Notes: a model not told the origin generated them from the sequence alone. DNA of 64,000 bases from Macrothele yani (GCA_039090855.1 CM077016.1:52347436-52411435); one strand, 5' to 3'. Positions 20,208 through 31,648 are shown, counted from the first letter of the stretch. Numbers and translations are program-made.

Positions 20208-22080
20208 TTAGGAACTTTCTTGAGAACCCATCATTCTGTGAAATCCTCCTAAAGCAGTTATGCCTTTCAATGAAGAAGTCAGTCGCCTGCTAATTTCGCC
20301 ACCTAATTTGTTCTCTATGTCAAACATTCTTCCCCAAATGTACAAAAACTCGTTCACCTGGTCAATCACTCTGCTATTTAGACTTATCTTGCATTTAGTA
20401 GTAACAGTTATTCGCTTAAAAACCATAATTTTGGGTTTTCCCTTATTTTTTCTCAGTTTGAATTTCACACAAACTTCGTACATCCGGGACAAGATACTCT
20501 TCAGCTGATATTTCCTCTCTGCCAACATGACAGTGTCATCAGCATATGACAATTTGCACACACACACACTGATATTACCAAGACATAAACAACTGCTTTC
20601 CATTTTGGCATCACGAATGCACGCATCCGTAAATATATTAAACAGCCATGGTCACATTGCACAACCTTGTCTGGCTTCTGCACCAACAGGAAGCCATTTT
20701 GATACACCACCATTTACTGGTACACAAGATCTACTGCCATCATACATGGCTTTCACACTATTAAGTAGAATCTCAGTAATACCACATTTATTCAGTACCA
20801 TCCATAGAAGTATCCTATTTACTCGGTCATAAGGCTTTCTCAAAATCTATGAAAGCAGTAAACACCTACTTACCAGCAGATCGATACTTTTCGATCATCA
20901 TACGTAATGCAAACATTTAGTTACTGCAGTCCTTATCAGCATAAAACCAATCTGTACATTCCACACTGTCTCTGATGTAAGACCTCGTACCTTATTAATA
21001 TGACCTTTCCAAACACTTTCCCTGTCACACTCAGCAAGCTGAAATCACAATATTTCTTGCATTCAGTCTGATCACCTTTTCCCTTACACAAGGCAACAAT
21101 AATAGCATCCCTCCAATCATGAGGCACCATTCCTAACTCCCAGCACAATTGGCAAACTTTAGTTAACCAGTCAATTTCAGAGTCACCACCGTATTTTAGC
21201 ATCTCAGAAGTTATGCCATCTACTCCTTGAGATTTACCATTCCGAAGAGATTTTAGAGCTTTATACAACTCTTTTCTTGAGACCTGTCCTGTGCTTCCAA
21301 CTCTTACTCCAAATACGTGGCGACAGTTAATAAATAAATAAATACATCGCTCTTTCCACGTTCCAGAAACACACAGCATCCGAAAAATTGTTTTTCAGCC
21401 AACCGCTGTGGAATTTTCGGATGCTGTGTGTTTCTGGAACGTGGAAAGAGCGATGTATTTATTTATTTATTTATTAACTGTCTCCACGTATTTGGAGTAT
21501 TTTCACCTGGATCTCGCCCGTTGGCTTTAACTGCTATAATATATATAGCTAGTGCCATTTATGCCCACCAGATGGAGACGTCTCAGTAGCTGAGCCCATC
21601 TTACAGATTTATGATGTCAGAAGCTGACTTAAATACGCATAGCACCGTGGATTGTTGGCCACCGTGGCGTAAATGTAACGCACTCGGCGCGATATCGAGA
21701 GTTCTGTTGGTTCAATTCCACAGCGGTTGGCTGAAAAACAATTTTTCGGATGCTGTGTGTTTCTGGAACGTGGAAAAAGCGATGTATTTATTTATTTATC
21801 CAACTCTTACTGTGACGTCATCTGCTTGTCTCAGAATCACATCACCTTTGCTTTCATGATCTAATAACTCGTAGAAGTATTCACCCCATCTTCCACTTAA
21901 CTCATTGGACTCCCGTATCATTTCTCTCCGATCCTATTCTTCACACAACTTAGAATTATTTCTGCTGTGTTCCGTTCTTCCAGGAAGTTTTCTATCCTTC
22001 AAAAAAAAAAAAAAAATTCCTTACTTTCCACCTTTTCCTTCCTATCTTTTGCCTTACTTTAACAAATCAGCTTAGCTGTG
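20208..22080 (-). pseudogene. LINE-2 reverse transcriptase domain
   Basis: Read on the minus strand from 22080: YELLDHESKGDVILRQADD-like sequence, then ELYKALKSLRNGKSQGVDG and WRDAIIVALCKGKGDQTECK (RT fingers), KPYDRVNRILLWMVL and the active-site box KLSYADDTVMLAE near 20545. A SINE-3 insertion (21309-21798) splits the domain. This enzyme would copy the element's RNA at the target site in the nucleus; multiple shifts and stops make this copy inactive. Confidence 0.88.
21309..21798 (+). repeat. SINE-3 with inverted self-copy
   Basis: The 13-base target duplication TCCAACTCTTACT (21296-21308, 21799-21811) encloses three parts. First an inverted copy of the SINE tail, then the tail itself (arms about 21313-21386 and 21411-21487, near perfect), then a full SINE body with tRNA-like head (GGCCACCGTGGCGTAAATGT; GGTTCAATTCCAC) ending in AACGTGGAAAAAGCGATG and a (TTTA)n tail. 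Confidence 0.85.
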
Positions 22081-22084
22081 TCTG

Positions 22085-22980
22085 TCACCTCTAATATACA
22101 GTATACGCACGGAGCACAGACGTGGACCTTCACTAAACACGTTAGTAAGGTCATGCAATGCATTGATTATGATACGCTTTTCAACATACCAGAAATCATT
22201 AATCAAGTTATGAAGATAATGGCTCTGGAATAAATCTCACTCCTGTGCCCTCACCTTTGATCCCATTTCAATTATATTCAATAGAACACCGGTTCAGTAT
22301 ACCTCCGGAACAACATACTAAAGTTTTGTCGTAATAGAAGTATTTTTAGTCAAGTTATAAAGATAATGGCTGTGGAATATATCTCGCTCCTGTGCTTTGA
22401 CCTTCGACCCCATTTCGAAGATATTAAACAGAATTGGTTCAGTATACTTCCGAAACAACATACTAAAGTTTTGTCGAAATAGAAGCATTTGTACATAAGT
22501 TATGATGCATAAGTTCAATGGAATGGATCCCGCTCCTATGTCCTGACCTTTGACCCCATTTAGTCCATTTTCAATAGGGTTCCCTTCCCAGGTTGTCCCC
22601 TATCAAATACTAAAATTTCATCGAAATCGAACCATTTTTACGCGAATTATCGTGCGGACAGACAGACTGACAAAGCTGGAGCATATACGCTTCTTCAACC
22701 TACTGTAGGAAAGCGTAAAAAAGACAAAGACAGCAGACAACTGAAAGAAGCCTGGAAAGATAAATGCTTGGTGTAACCAAGGGGAGGAATTCATGGATAA
22801 GAAAAATGGTAAGAGTGGCAGACATGATCAGAGTAAAATCCCTGAAATAGCAATGGACTCGGCATATTACTAAAAGGATGGACAACTGAAATTTTAGACT
22901 GGATTGCAAGGGACAGAAAAAAGACTCGGAAGATCACAACGGAGATACGCGACTGAAATTCGAAAGCATGCAGACATACT
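22085..22980 (+). pseudogene. Second RTE-like LINE fragment, split by E2
   Basis: Homologous to 15415-15740: GTGGACCTTCACTAAA, then after the E2 insertion CAGACAACTGAAAGAAGCC and ATGCTTGGTGTAACCA, then TTTTAGACTGGATTGCAAGG. Plus orientation, opposite to LINE-2, so it is an insertion inside LINE-2. Full of stops. Confidence 0.75.
22138..22715 (-). mobile_element. E2 modular hairpin element, copy 1
   Basis: Begins CACGTTAGTAAGGTCATGCA and ends with the imperfect hairpin TACGCTTCTTCAACC...AAAGCGT at 22685-22715. Three ~145-bp modules each carry a DR1-like core on the minus strand (complements of CCTTTGATCCCAT, CCTTCGACCCCAT, CCTTTGACCCCAT). A-runs flank both sides. Non-coding. Confidence 0.75.
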
Positions 22981-22984
22981 TCCC

Positions 22985-23965
22985 TATTCCTCTTTACTGC
23001 TTTTTTAATCTCACTTCACTGTTCCACAGACAACTTCTGCGGTAGTAACAACACGGTTTTTAAAGGCATTTCCACTTCTTTTCTACATCCCTCTCACATG
23101 ACCAACTTGTTCATTCTTTCTCTGAGTAAATTAGAATAAAGCTGATGCTTTTCAGAGAGCCTTTCAACATTTATTGTTTTCATCGTGGGCTTCTTCCTAC
23201 AATTTTTCTCCAACCAACATTCAGTTTCACTCGTGGCACTAACATGTAATGCTCTGCGCCAACATTCGCACCTCTCATCACACGAACGTCAACAACTAAG
23301 TGTTTCAGTCGTTGATCGTTAACAACAAAATCTATTACTCATTTGTCCCAGCGTACGATTTTACTAAGTGTATGTGTGGATACACTTGTGGTTGAAAAAA
23401 TGTTTTAGATAAACAAAATCAATTTTCAATGCATAGTTGAACTAACATTTTACCAGTATCATTCACACAAGGATCATTAAACTTACCCAGAACATTATCA
23501 AAAATCGCATTCTGAAAACAAAGCAGTGAAATCTCCTGCTATTATAACTTTCTCTTTAGCACCAAATTGGCTCAAAACAGCTTTTAGCTCATTCCAGTGA
23601 TCTTCATTCCTACCAGAAGATTCAGAGTCACAAGGAGCATACACTACAATTACTATTCTCTGAACTTTCACTTTCAAACGTATTTTAAGAATTCTCTCAC
23701 TTGTGCACCTATAAGTGAATCAAGTTGTTCATCTTTTCACTTAAAATCACACCTACACCAGCCTGCTCTCTCACATTATTCAACACTCCAGACCACATAC
23801 TCACTGTTCCAGTCACTCCTACCTCAATTTTCTTTTTAGTTTCACTTACACATAGCACGTCCCATCTATACTTCTTCATTTCTTCAATCACTTCATTCAT
23901 CTTCCCATTTATTCCTCTAATATTCCATACACCGATCTCACACTCAATCAGCTGAGATCTTTGTC
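22985..23965 (-). pseudogene. LINE-2 endonuclease domain
   Basis: Minus-strand start WNIRGINGKMNEVIEEMKKY (23925-23860), then RWDVLCVSETKKK (the conserved ETK-type active-site box of APE endonucleases) and VREQAGVGVILSEKM. The linker toward RT reads KKPTMKTINVERLSEKHQL near 23150. It would nick target DNA to prime reverse transcription. Frameshifts separate the blocks. Confidence 0.85.
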
Positions 23966-24478
23966 ACACGCAGTTTGAAAATTACAGGTCGCGATTCCGC
24001 GGTGGACCATCTTTGTTAAGTGTAGTAGGCCCACCATATCTCACGCTGAAATACTTTAAAATCTTTTTGGTTCATTTTGAAGTGCGGGGATTAGCCCACA
24101 ACTAACGGTTTCAGTTGGTCATTCAAACTAATGGTTCTGGAATAAAGCCCAGTGAATTGGAGTCTTTTGGCCAGTGTCACACAGAACTAGCTGATACCAC
24201 AATATTTATACTGAAGCTTAAATTTGTGTGAGCTTCTAAGATTCATAGAAGCCCTTGTTGTTGTTGTTGTTGTATGTTCTACTGTTGCCCAGTGGAACGC
24301 CCCGTGGAAGCAAACTAGTCTCTCACTAAGATCACTAGCTTTATGTAACCCAAATACGTGCTTCCGATAGGAGCTGATGAGAACAGCAGCAGTGTTGTCC
24401 TGAATGACTGAAATCCTCTGCAGACTGAACCTTTATTCATCGTTGATATCAGCCGGTCTAATTTTTTTTTAACAGCTC
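23966..24478. other. Likely 5' flank or UTR of LINE-2, otherwise anonymous
   Basis: Directly upstream of the endonuclease start. Contains a (GTT)5 run near 24256 and no gene signature. Confidence 0.35.
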
Positions 24479-24491
24479 GTGGAACCAGTTC

Positions 24492-24727
24492 TTTTTTTTT
24501 TTTATTTTTTTTTTTTGGTTTGAGGTTTAACGACCACCGTGAGCAACTCAATGGGCTATAAGCAGTCGCCCGTCCCTAATTTAGGGTCACTGGTTCCAGG
24601 GAAGGGAGAGAGCCAGCGCCGTAAGACAAACACGACATCCATGCCTGACCGGAATTCGAACCCAGACCCCTTACGGACGAATGATCAGAGGCCAGCGCCT
24701 TAGACCACTGCGCCACCAGGGCGGCAT
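24492..24727 (-). repeat. SINE-1
   Basis: Near-consensus copy with T-rich tail at 24492-24515 and exact 13-base target duplication GTGGAACCAGTTC (24479-24491, 24728-24740). Confidence 0.94.
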
Positions 24728-24740
24728 GTGGAACCAGTTC

Positions 24741-25815
24741 ATCATCTAGCATAAAATGTATTTCGCTCTGCATGCAGAGGCTATTATTCAAGGTCATCAC
24801 GGACCTTAACCCTCCAGGTAGCAGGAGCTTTGGAAAAAGCAATGCGTATTTTCGTCACATGTATAACAAATAACAAGAGACACTCTTAAAAGCGTCCTGT
24901 CTTTCTGTGGTATTCGTCGGGCTCACCTCAGAGGAATATATGCGATCTCGCCACAATGAGCCTGAATTTTTTTCGACGCGATATTGCGTTCTCGCGGCTT
25001 TTGAGTAGGTTTTTGATGAACATATTATTGCGTCGTCGCCGCTTTCGGCACAGAAATCTCCGAACGTATATATCCAGGTGACAAGCGTCACCTGGAAGGT
25101 TAATTTGGAACACCCGGCCCGTTTCAGACTTCCATCACGCGTTTTCCTCCACTTACTTGCAAATAACGCAAGGCTTGCTCTGGATAAATAAAGCTGCTCT
25201 ACTGAGCTGAAATATCTCAGTAATAAACGGAATGTAACGCCGAGCGGCGTGCTGTTTCTCGTAGGAATTCCTCACAAATCAAGTTCAGACCTGACTACCT
25301 ATTTCAGTTACAAATGTAAACGCACTTCCTTTTAAAAACTGAAGTGTAAACAAGGTAGCCTCGATCTCCAAATGTCTAAAATACTTTTGACTTCATCTCA
25401 GTTGTAGCAAGCGATAGCGCCAGAAGCGTGGTCATATGGCTTCGTGATACCGAAAAGTCTGTTTATGTTAACATTTCTCAAACCTAAAAGCTACGTGGTT
25501 TAACCGCTAAACCCAAAGAAGTGAAAGCGGAATTTGATTTCAACCTTTAAAGAAATATATCGGCCCATTTTACACTTATCTTTCCAACCCCGGTTTGTAG
25601 ATTCTAGCAGTAATTAATCATCGCATCCGGTGGAGGATGTACTTCCATGTCCTTTGTTTCACTCAGTGATCTTGGCCATCTGATTATTTAAGTCAATCTT
25701 CGTTTTGTGCGAGTCGAAAAGTTATTCTTTAGCCTTTGAGCAAAATATTAAACATTCTAAATACAGGCCCAGCCCGGAATGATTTACTTAACTGATGAAA
25801 AAAGGCCGCCGCCGC
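24741..25815. other. Anonymous DNA
   Basis: Mixed composition. A perfect small palindrome TCCAGGTGAC-AAGC-GTCACCTGGA lies near 25074-25097. Short frames show no family signature. Confidence 0.4.
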
Positions 25816-26041
25816 CGCCGCCCCCGTGGCGCAGAAGTCTAAGCGATGGCTTATGACCATTCGCCCGAGTTGGGTTCGAATCACGGTGAGGCAATGTTGT
25901 TGTGTTTGTCTTACAGCGTTGGCTCTCTTCCTTCCCTGGAAACCAGTGGCTCTAAATTGGGGACGGGCGACAACTTATAGCTCATTGAGTTGCTCGTGGT
26001 GGTCGTTAAACCTTATATATAAAAAAAAAAAAAAAAAAAAA
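25816..26041 (+). repeat. SINE-1, plus orientation
   Basis: One of few plus-strand copies: (GCC)n, GTGGCGCAGAAGTCTAAGCG (A box), GGGTTCGAATCACGG (B box) and an A-tail of ~20 at 26022-26041. Confidence 0.92.
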
Positions 26042-26857
26042 CTTCAATAAAAAAAAAATGCCGTGCCGGGTCTGGCTCGGAATTTTGGGATTTACGGTCC
26101 GAGCCTGGCCCATGCAGACATCGGGGGTGGGGGCTATCTTCCAGATTATGGAACTTGAAACCACTGATATTGTATAATATTTTAATATTTTCTCTGGTGT
26201 GGATACTAGACACAGAGCACTTCCACGTGGCGCGCCACTTCTAGTGTAACATTATTCGGACATCCTGTAGAATCCTGTCCGATAATTTTAACCTAACCTA
26301 TTCTGCAAAAGGTTAGAAAAAAAAGGCCGAAAAGGCCATGCTCCCCTTCCGCCTTAAGCATCTAGGAATAGTGGTGATCCAAGAGGCAGTAACTGCTATA
26401 CTACGAGAATAGGAAAAGGTGCTGAGAAATAAAGTGCACTAGAACGTGCAGTTATTATAAACAAGCTGTGCGTGGTGAGAACAGCGGCTAATTAAAGAAA
26501 AATCCCACGAAAAAAGAAAAACTCCGTAAAATAAATAAGATAAAATAAGGAAAAATAAAAACAAACAAGGGCCGATTCAAGGGAAATTATGTCGTAGAGT
26601 TGACAAATATGAATAATATTCAAATATTTTAATTATTTCCTCACAAGGAGGAAATCAAAGATAATTTTGGACCTAATAATTTTGCAGTGCAAGGTTTGCA
26701 AAATTGTTAGGTCCAAAATGTGAAATGTGCATCTGGGGTATTTACAACTGAGCTAGGGATCTAGATGACCAAAAGCAGTCTTCCCATGATGCATTGGGGA
26801 AGGGCGAGTGTACATATTACTCCACCAGACGTCCATTAAGGTTCTCAGGGACCAATA
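26042..26857. other. Anonymous DNA
   Basis: Unassigned apart from the inverted repeat at 26665-26718. AACCTAACCT near 26290 is too short to be a telomeric array. Confidence 0.4.
26665..26718. repeat. 22-bp inverted repeat (hairpin)
   Basis: TTTTGGACCTAATAATTTTG plus CA pairs with 26697-26718 with one mismatch and a 10-base loop. No coding context. Confidence 0.8.
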
Positions 26858-26859
26858 TA

Positions 26860-28284
26860 CACTGACGGGAAAAAAATCCCAACACCACGAAAAAATAGTT
26901 GTAGAGGAATGAAATGGCGGCAATACGTTTGTATAGGTAACATATTTAATCGATTAAGGTTTCAAGATCACAGCTTATTGTAAGCGCGAGAAGAGCCATT
27001 ATAAATGTGAAATGCTGGTACATTAATAACCGGTGTAACCGCCAGAATGTTGAATGCAAGCACGCAAACGTTCATGCATTGTGTCGTACAGGTGCTGGAT
27101 GTCAGTTTGTGGGATGGAGTTCCATGCCTGTTGCACTTAGTCGGTCAATACAGTGACGGTTAATGCTGGTTAGGGGTGACGCTGGAGTTGTCGTCCAATG
27201 ATGTCCCATACGTGCTCGATTGGTGAAAGATCTGGTGATCTAGCAGGCCACGGCAACATGTCGACAATCTGTAGAGCATTTTGGGTTACAACAGCGGTAT
27301 GCGGGCGAGCGTTATCCTGTTGGAAAACACCCCTGGAATGTTGTTCATGAATGGCAGCACAACAGGTTGAATCACCAGACCGACGTACAACTGTGCCGTC
27401 AGGGTGCGTGGGATAACCACGAGAGTGCTCCTGCTGTCATAGGAAATTGCTCCCCAGACCATAACTCCAGGTGTAAGTCCAGTGTGTCTCGGCCGCAGAC
27501 AGGTTGGTTGCAGGCGCTCACCTGGCCTCCTTCTAACCAACACACGGCCATCACTGGCACCCAGGCAGAACCGGATTTCATCAGAAAACACAACAGATCT
27601 CCACTCCGTCCTCCAATGAGCTCTAGCTTGACACCACTGACGTCGCAAACGGCAGTGGTTTGGAGTAAGTGGAATGCACGCTACAGGGCGTCTGGCTCAG
27701 AGCTGTCTTTCAAGTAACCGATTTGTAACAGTTCGTTGTGTCACTGTGGTGGCAACTGCAGCTCGAATTGCTGCCGCAGACGCGATACGATGCGCCACGG
27801 CCATACGCCGCAGACGGCGGTTTTCCCTCTCAGTAGTGCCACGTGGCCGGCCGGAACCCGGTCTTCTTGAGGCAGTACCTTCCCTTGACCACCGCTGCCA
27901 ACAATCATGCACAGTGGCTACATTTCTGCCAAGTCGTTCTGCAATATTGCGGAAAGAAAATCCACCTTCTCGTAGCCCTATTGCACGACCTCGTTCAAAC
28001 TCCGTGAACTGTTGATAATGGCTTCTTCGTCTTCTTAAAGACATTCTTGACTAACATCAACACACTACGTCGAATCTCAACGATAACTAACGCTCACGAA
28101 CGTTACAGCGCGTATTTACAGCAAACCTGCTTTGCATGTTCCGAGGGGCGTTACTAGCGCCACACGTATGCGCCGAGCGCGAAATTTGCATAGACGTCAT
28201 CTTACAGATGTACTCTCACCGCCTACCAACTGTCGTTTATCTAACACAACCCCTTCTTGGTGTTGGGATTTTTTTCCGGCAGTG
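26860..28284 (-). mobile_element. Tc1-H, best preserved Tc1 element
   Basis: A 1425-bp element with inverted ends CACTGACGGGAAAAAAATCC (left) and its near-complement at 28260-28284, TA at 26858-26859 and 28285-28286. Few disabling changes, so probably the youngest of the Tc1 copies here. Confidence 0.94.
27023..28044 (-). pseudogene. Tc1 transposase, nearly intact (Tc1-H)
   Basis: Starts MSLRRRRSHYQQFTEFERGR at 28044. HTH FRNIAERLGRNVATVHDCWQ, an AT-hook-like GRPRGT, then a single in-frame TGA after LLERQL (27697). It continues RPVACIPLTPNHCRLRRQ, WRSVVFSDEIRFCLGASDGR (first D) and PGVMVWGAISYDSRSTLVVI. One base is missing near 27325, after which QQDNARPHTA (second D) and LPWPARSPDLSPIEHVW (E) read in another frame to the tail ACIQHSGGYTGY with stop at 27023-27025. 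The length (~341 codons) is usual for the family. One nonsense and one frameshift are the only clear lesions. Confidence 0.92.
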
Positions 28285-28286
28285 TA

Positions 28287-28830
28287 GCAAGAAATGGAAC
28301 TTTCAAAGGACTTTTTTCTTCCTGGTTGTTGACTTACAGCTTTTAAACACCAACTCTTCGAATAACTGGAAGAGCTTGTAGACTGAATCAGATAATCAAT
28401 CTCGCAGAATAAATTTATGGAGTCAACAGATAAAGATAATATGCTATCCAAAGTTCATCAGCAAATCATCTTTCATCGCACTATCACACCCCTCTTATTT
28501 TTGGCGTTGCTTATTACTCGTAACTTCGATTTACTGACCAGTCGTCGCCACAGAGTAAGGAAATCTAGGGAAGTCGATGTAACATTCAGAAAAAAATCTA
28601 ACGGAGAAGCAACAATTTGCTTAAGAATAGTAACTCTAAAAAGGTAGGTAAAACTGGAAATATACGTCATAGGCACCTCTATGACTGTCCCCAAAACGTA
28701 AAGAAAAGTAACATGTACTAAGAATTTTGAAACTAGAAGTGCCATTTACAACTAAGCTACAAGTTGTAATGAAATAAAGCAGAGTAAAATAGCATGCAAC
28801 ACGAAGAAAGCTCTTAAAAGACAGTAATTC
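28287..28830. other. Anonymous DNA
   Basis: AT-rich sequence; no gene or repeat recognised. Confidence 0.4.
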
Positions 28831-28834
28831 TCAT

Positions 28835-29081
28835 TGATTTGTTGTTAAGTTCCATCGCGTCATGTTCGACTCTTTGTGACTGTGTGAACAAATACGTGTC
28901 AGCTTGACCTGTTCTCAATAAGGTTTAGCAGTTGTTCCAAGTTCAGTCTACAAGCGTCTTTGATTCCATACAACCATCTTGTTGTGTCTTCGCCTTCTAC
29001 TTCCTCCAACATTGCCATTAGCCTATTATTGGAAGGGCCATATTCGTAAGTTTTTGACAAAATACGGTTTAGGTTTGCCAT
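28835..29081 (-). pseudogene. LINE 3'-end fragment (BovB/RTE-like tail)
   Basis: Minus-strand frame reads MLEEVEGEDTTRWLYGIKDA and LEQLLNLIENRSS, then after a stop QSQRVEHDAMELN. This order resembles the C-terminus of BovB/RTE endonuclease-reverse transcriptases (a WLDGI..., L..L, S.TRL...ELN pattern). It is short and degraded, so the assignment is tentative. Confidence 0.45.
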
Positions 29082-29140
29082 TGCCTTCCTCTGTGTCTTA
29101 TTTCGTCTGATTCCTACTCATTGACCTGCTCGACTTGAGA

Positions 29141-30970
29141 TGTCCTACCGGTAGCAAAAATACCGCCGGTCTAGCTGTCTTGTTTGCTGGAACGATTAAA
29201 ATCCACTAAAAGTCGTTGCATTTGCTCACAAAATTACACACACACACACTAAGGCGGAAAATGTCAAATGTGCTAAACAGCGCTGGAGTGAAGAATGTTT
29301 GTTTGGAGTGCGTAATAGGGTAGCTATGCAGTACTGTCCAACTTCTATAGAGCCACGAACCAAGGTGTTTAGAAAAATATGATGGCGAGCCACATTTTTT
29401 TTTAAATATAAAGATGTCCTACTTAATTTATGAAATCTATGCTTTGAAATTTATATATTAGTACAGTTAAAATTAAAAAAACATTAATGACAGCACTGTG
29501 AACAATTCAAATCCACTAAACGTTATTGCATTCCACTTCGACGCTTATCGTTGAAAGCCCTAGTAATTGTTCAGAAGTAGTTATGTCATTCATGCTGTTC
29601 CTGTGTTTTGGCTATGTATTTCATATCAGAAAATTCTCGCATATGTAAGTACTTCCAATTATTGAAATAACTTTTAATCTTTATCTCTTATGTTCAGGTA
29701 CTTCTCAGTGAAAAAACGTTCAAGCAATTCTGCTCTAGTACTGGATCGAGCTCTAATAAATTCACCTGCTTAAAGTTCACAGAATTTCATTTCATAAATG
29801 TGGTTTATGCTTTCAACAGGCCTGACGAGAGGGGAAGGGAGGCCGCGCTGTAGCAACGGGGCCCGGGGTCCTAAGGGGGCCCAGAGCCAGTTTCTAAAGT
29901 AATTGTTTTCTAATTATTATTTTATGGTGTCCGAATATTTTTCAAGCTATACCGTCACCAGGGTTGGGAAGTTACGCGTAAAACAATATTTTCTACGTGA
30001 CGTGTAAAACAATATTTTCTACGTGACGCGTAAAATACGCGTAAAAATGCGTAATTTATGTCATAAATGTAATAAATTAAAAACTTGCTTTAAATACAAT
30101 AAAAAAAGAAACTAAGTGTTACAGTGCTACTAGAGTTCCCAGACTAACTGCAACACGTGCGTGGGTTACCTGCGGCAAAGCAAACGAACTCTCCACATTA
30201 CGTTTTTCATTTCTTCTTTCCTTTCCAACGACACGTGAAACCACACATTGGGGACTCTGTGTTGCTTTGCTACTCGCCGACACAGACCATTGTGTATAAT
30301 ATACAACATTATTGCTACTCATCAAAGGCTGCAGACAATTTTCATCATGTGGATTTCGTCACTTTGTGTTTCCCATCAGAAGCCGGGATCTTTGTCTTTT
30401 TATTTTATGCTCAACTCATTATTTTCGCATTGCGGCAATTTTTATAAACGAATATAATGTCTTTGTGCGTAATTCGGACTTCGTTTATTTTCCTTTATTC
30501 CGATGAAGTCGTCCTGTTCACAGCGGCAACTTAAGAGAAAACACAAAATTTAATGTTTACTTATGAGAACTCTTTGTGGATACTTTCCCAGAGGCTGCAT
30601 CTTTAGACGTATATTACTCAAAAAATGAAAGATGAAAATGTGATGATTATGAAAAAGTACTAAGAAAAATAAGAATGTCTGTCGGTAGATGGCGTTCAAG
30701 AGTTTCCGGAGAAAACTTTTTTCGAAAGGAAGGGTTTGTTTACGGGTGGGGTGGGGGGGGGGGGTAGGTAGGTGAGGAAACAAATGTGTTATGTGGTTAG
30801 TGGAGGAGCTGAGTTGGGGGGGCCTGGAAATCTTATTGCACTGGGGCCAGAGCTAGCTCACCATGGCCCTTGCTTTCAATGTCAACATTCATTGCTGAAC
30901 TGACGAACTGCCTGAACACAGTTCTAATTCTAGACGGCATAGGTATATGTATATACGTTACCGTATAAAT
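29141..30970. other. Anonymous AT-rich DNA with small repeats
   Basis: Holds a (CA)n run at 29236, a 27-base tandem pair containing GCGTAAAACAATATTTTCTA near 29977-30030, and a G-run at 30748-30762. CAGGGTTGGGAAGTTACG at 29970 resembles a hAT-type terminus but I find no partner end. Two G-rich phrases with GGGGCCC-type motifs occur near 29860 and 30845. Confidence 0.35.
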
Positions 30971-30972
30971 CC

Positions 30973-31160
30973 GTTATTTCGCGAAATTACGAGTAAGAAC
31001 GCTAAGTGTCCACGAGCATTGGTAACTTCAGGATTTTACTAGTAACATCTAGAAATGACTAACATCCCCAGTAAAACACAGAACAAAATGTTTACATCGG
31101 GTATTTACTTAATTTTTTAGTCAAAACCCGTTCTCACTAGACGCGGAACAGTATAAATTC
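30973..31160 (+). repeat. Outer inverted arm, left
   Basis: Its reverse complement lies at 35140-35335. Shared landmarks: TTACCGTA, TTATTTCGCGAAAT, GAACGC-AAGTGTC, GATGTTAGTCATTTCTAG and CTAGTGAGAACGGGTTTTGA. The arms are about 190 bp and frame the Penelope-like block. They look like a split palindromic transposon or long terminal inverted repeats. Confidence 0.8.
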
Positions 31161-31189
31161 GGGACATCAGGTTCTTCGTGCGGAATGAG

Positions 31190-31648
31190 TCAATCATAAA
31201 AGTTTGAGGTTGCAGTCTTAAAAAGCACGATAATTAAAACAGCACGCAAGCTTTCGATGAAGTGAAGAACTTATTTAATGTATAAGTTAAAAGATTAAAA
31301 CAAAGCCGTAAGAACTTTCGGTCTTCCTAAAGATCATCATCAGATGGAAGTATTAAAGGAGCTTTTTGGGTGAGAAGACATAAGTAACCTACAGGCGTGA
31401 CTTACTGAATAGGTGATCATGTCGTCAAATACAAATATGAGTGATTGTATTCATATATCGATTTAAAACTATCAAGTGGTCAAATTATCAAATAAATAAC
31501 ATACAAGACAAGTAAGACGTAGAGAAAAAGAATAAATGAATGAAGTAAAGCAAATGCATACAATAAGGAGGCAATCTTACGTAACTTACCTACAGTAACC
31601 GGATGATATGGATACCAAGGTACGATGACAATTGAATTTTTAAATATA
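31190..31648 (-). repeat. Penelope-like element 3' UTR, left inverted arm
   Basis: On the minus strand this follows the stop of the GIY-YIG frame. It is repeated inverted at 33480-33905, including GGTAAGTTACGTAAGATTGCC, ATAATTTGACCACTTGATAG and GACGACATGATCACCT. It carries the hammerhead-like motif described separately. Confidence 0.8.
31300..31350 (-). ncRNA. Hammerhead-ribozyme-like motif, left arm
   Basis: On the minus strand CTGATGA (31343-31337) is followed by a potential stem II, GATCTT-TAGG-AAGACC, and then GAAAG. CUGAUGA and GAAA flanking stem II are the invariant core of hammerhead ribozymes, and published work places such ribozymes in Penelope-like elements. A short stem III (AAG...CTT) is possible, but I cannot find a convincing stem I partner, so it may be a relic. 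Confidence 0.4.

Larger units (their letters stand above)
18822..23965 (-). mobile_element. LINE-2, RTE-like retrotransposon with many insertions
   Basis: Near full-length non-LTR element on the minus strand: endonuclease domain at the high-coordinate end (about 22985-23965), reverse transcriptase (20208-22080) and C-terminal region (18822-19690). Removing at least four SINE-1 copies, a SINE-3, an E2 element and a fragment of another LINE leaves roughly 2.9 kb, near the usual length of RTE elements. Every part is interrupted by stops or shifts. Confidence 0.85.

Noticed and set aside
22138..22715. E2 as a Helitron
   Set aside because: A terminal hairpin and A/T target fit loosely, but no 5' TC and no 3' CTRR could be placed, and no helicase or Rep sequence is present.
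25074..25097. Palindrome TCCAGGTGAC-AAGC-GTCACCTGGA as a regulatory site
   Set aside because: Contains E-box-like CAGGTG, but a single short palindrome in anonymous DNA gives no functional support.
26285..26315. Telomere-like AACCTAACCT / GGTTAG
   Set aside because: Only one or two units on each strand; chance level.
28899..29081. Independent small host gene (60 aa)
   Set aside because: The residue pattern resembles the tail of a BovB/RTE-type LINE ORF and decays on both sides.
29970..29987. hAT element from the CAGGGTTGGGAAGTTACG terminus
   Set aside because: No inverted partner end or 8-bp duplication found nearby.
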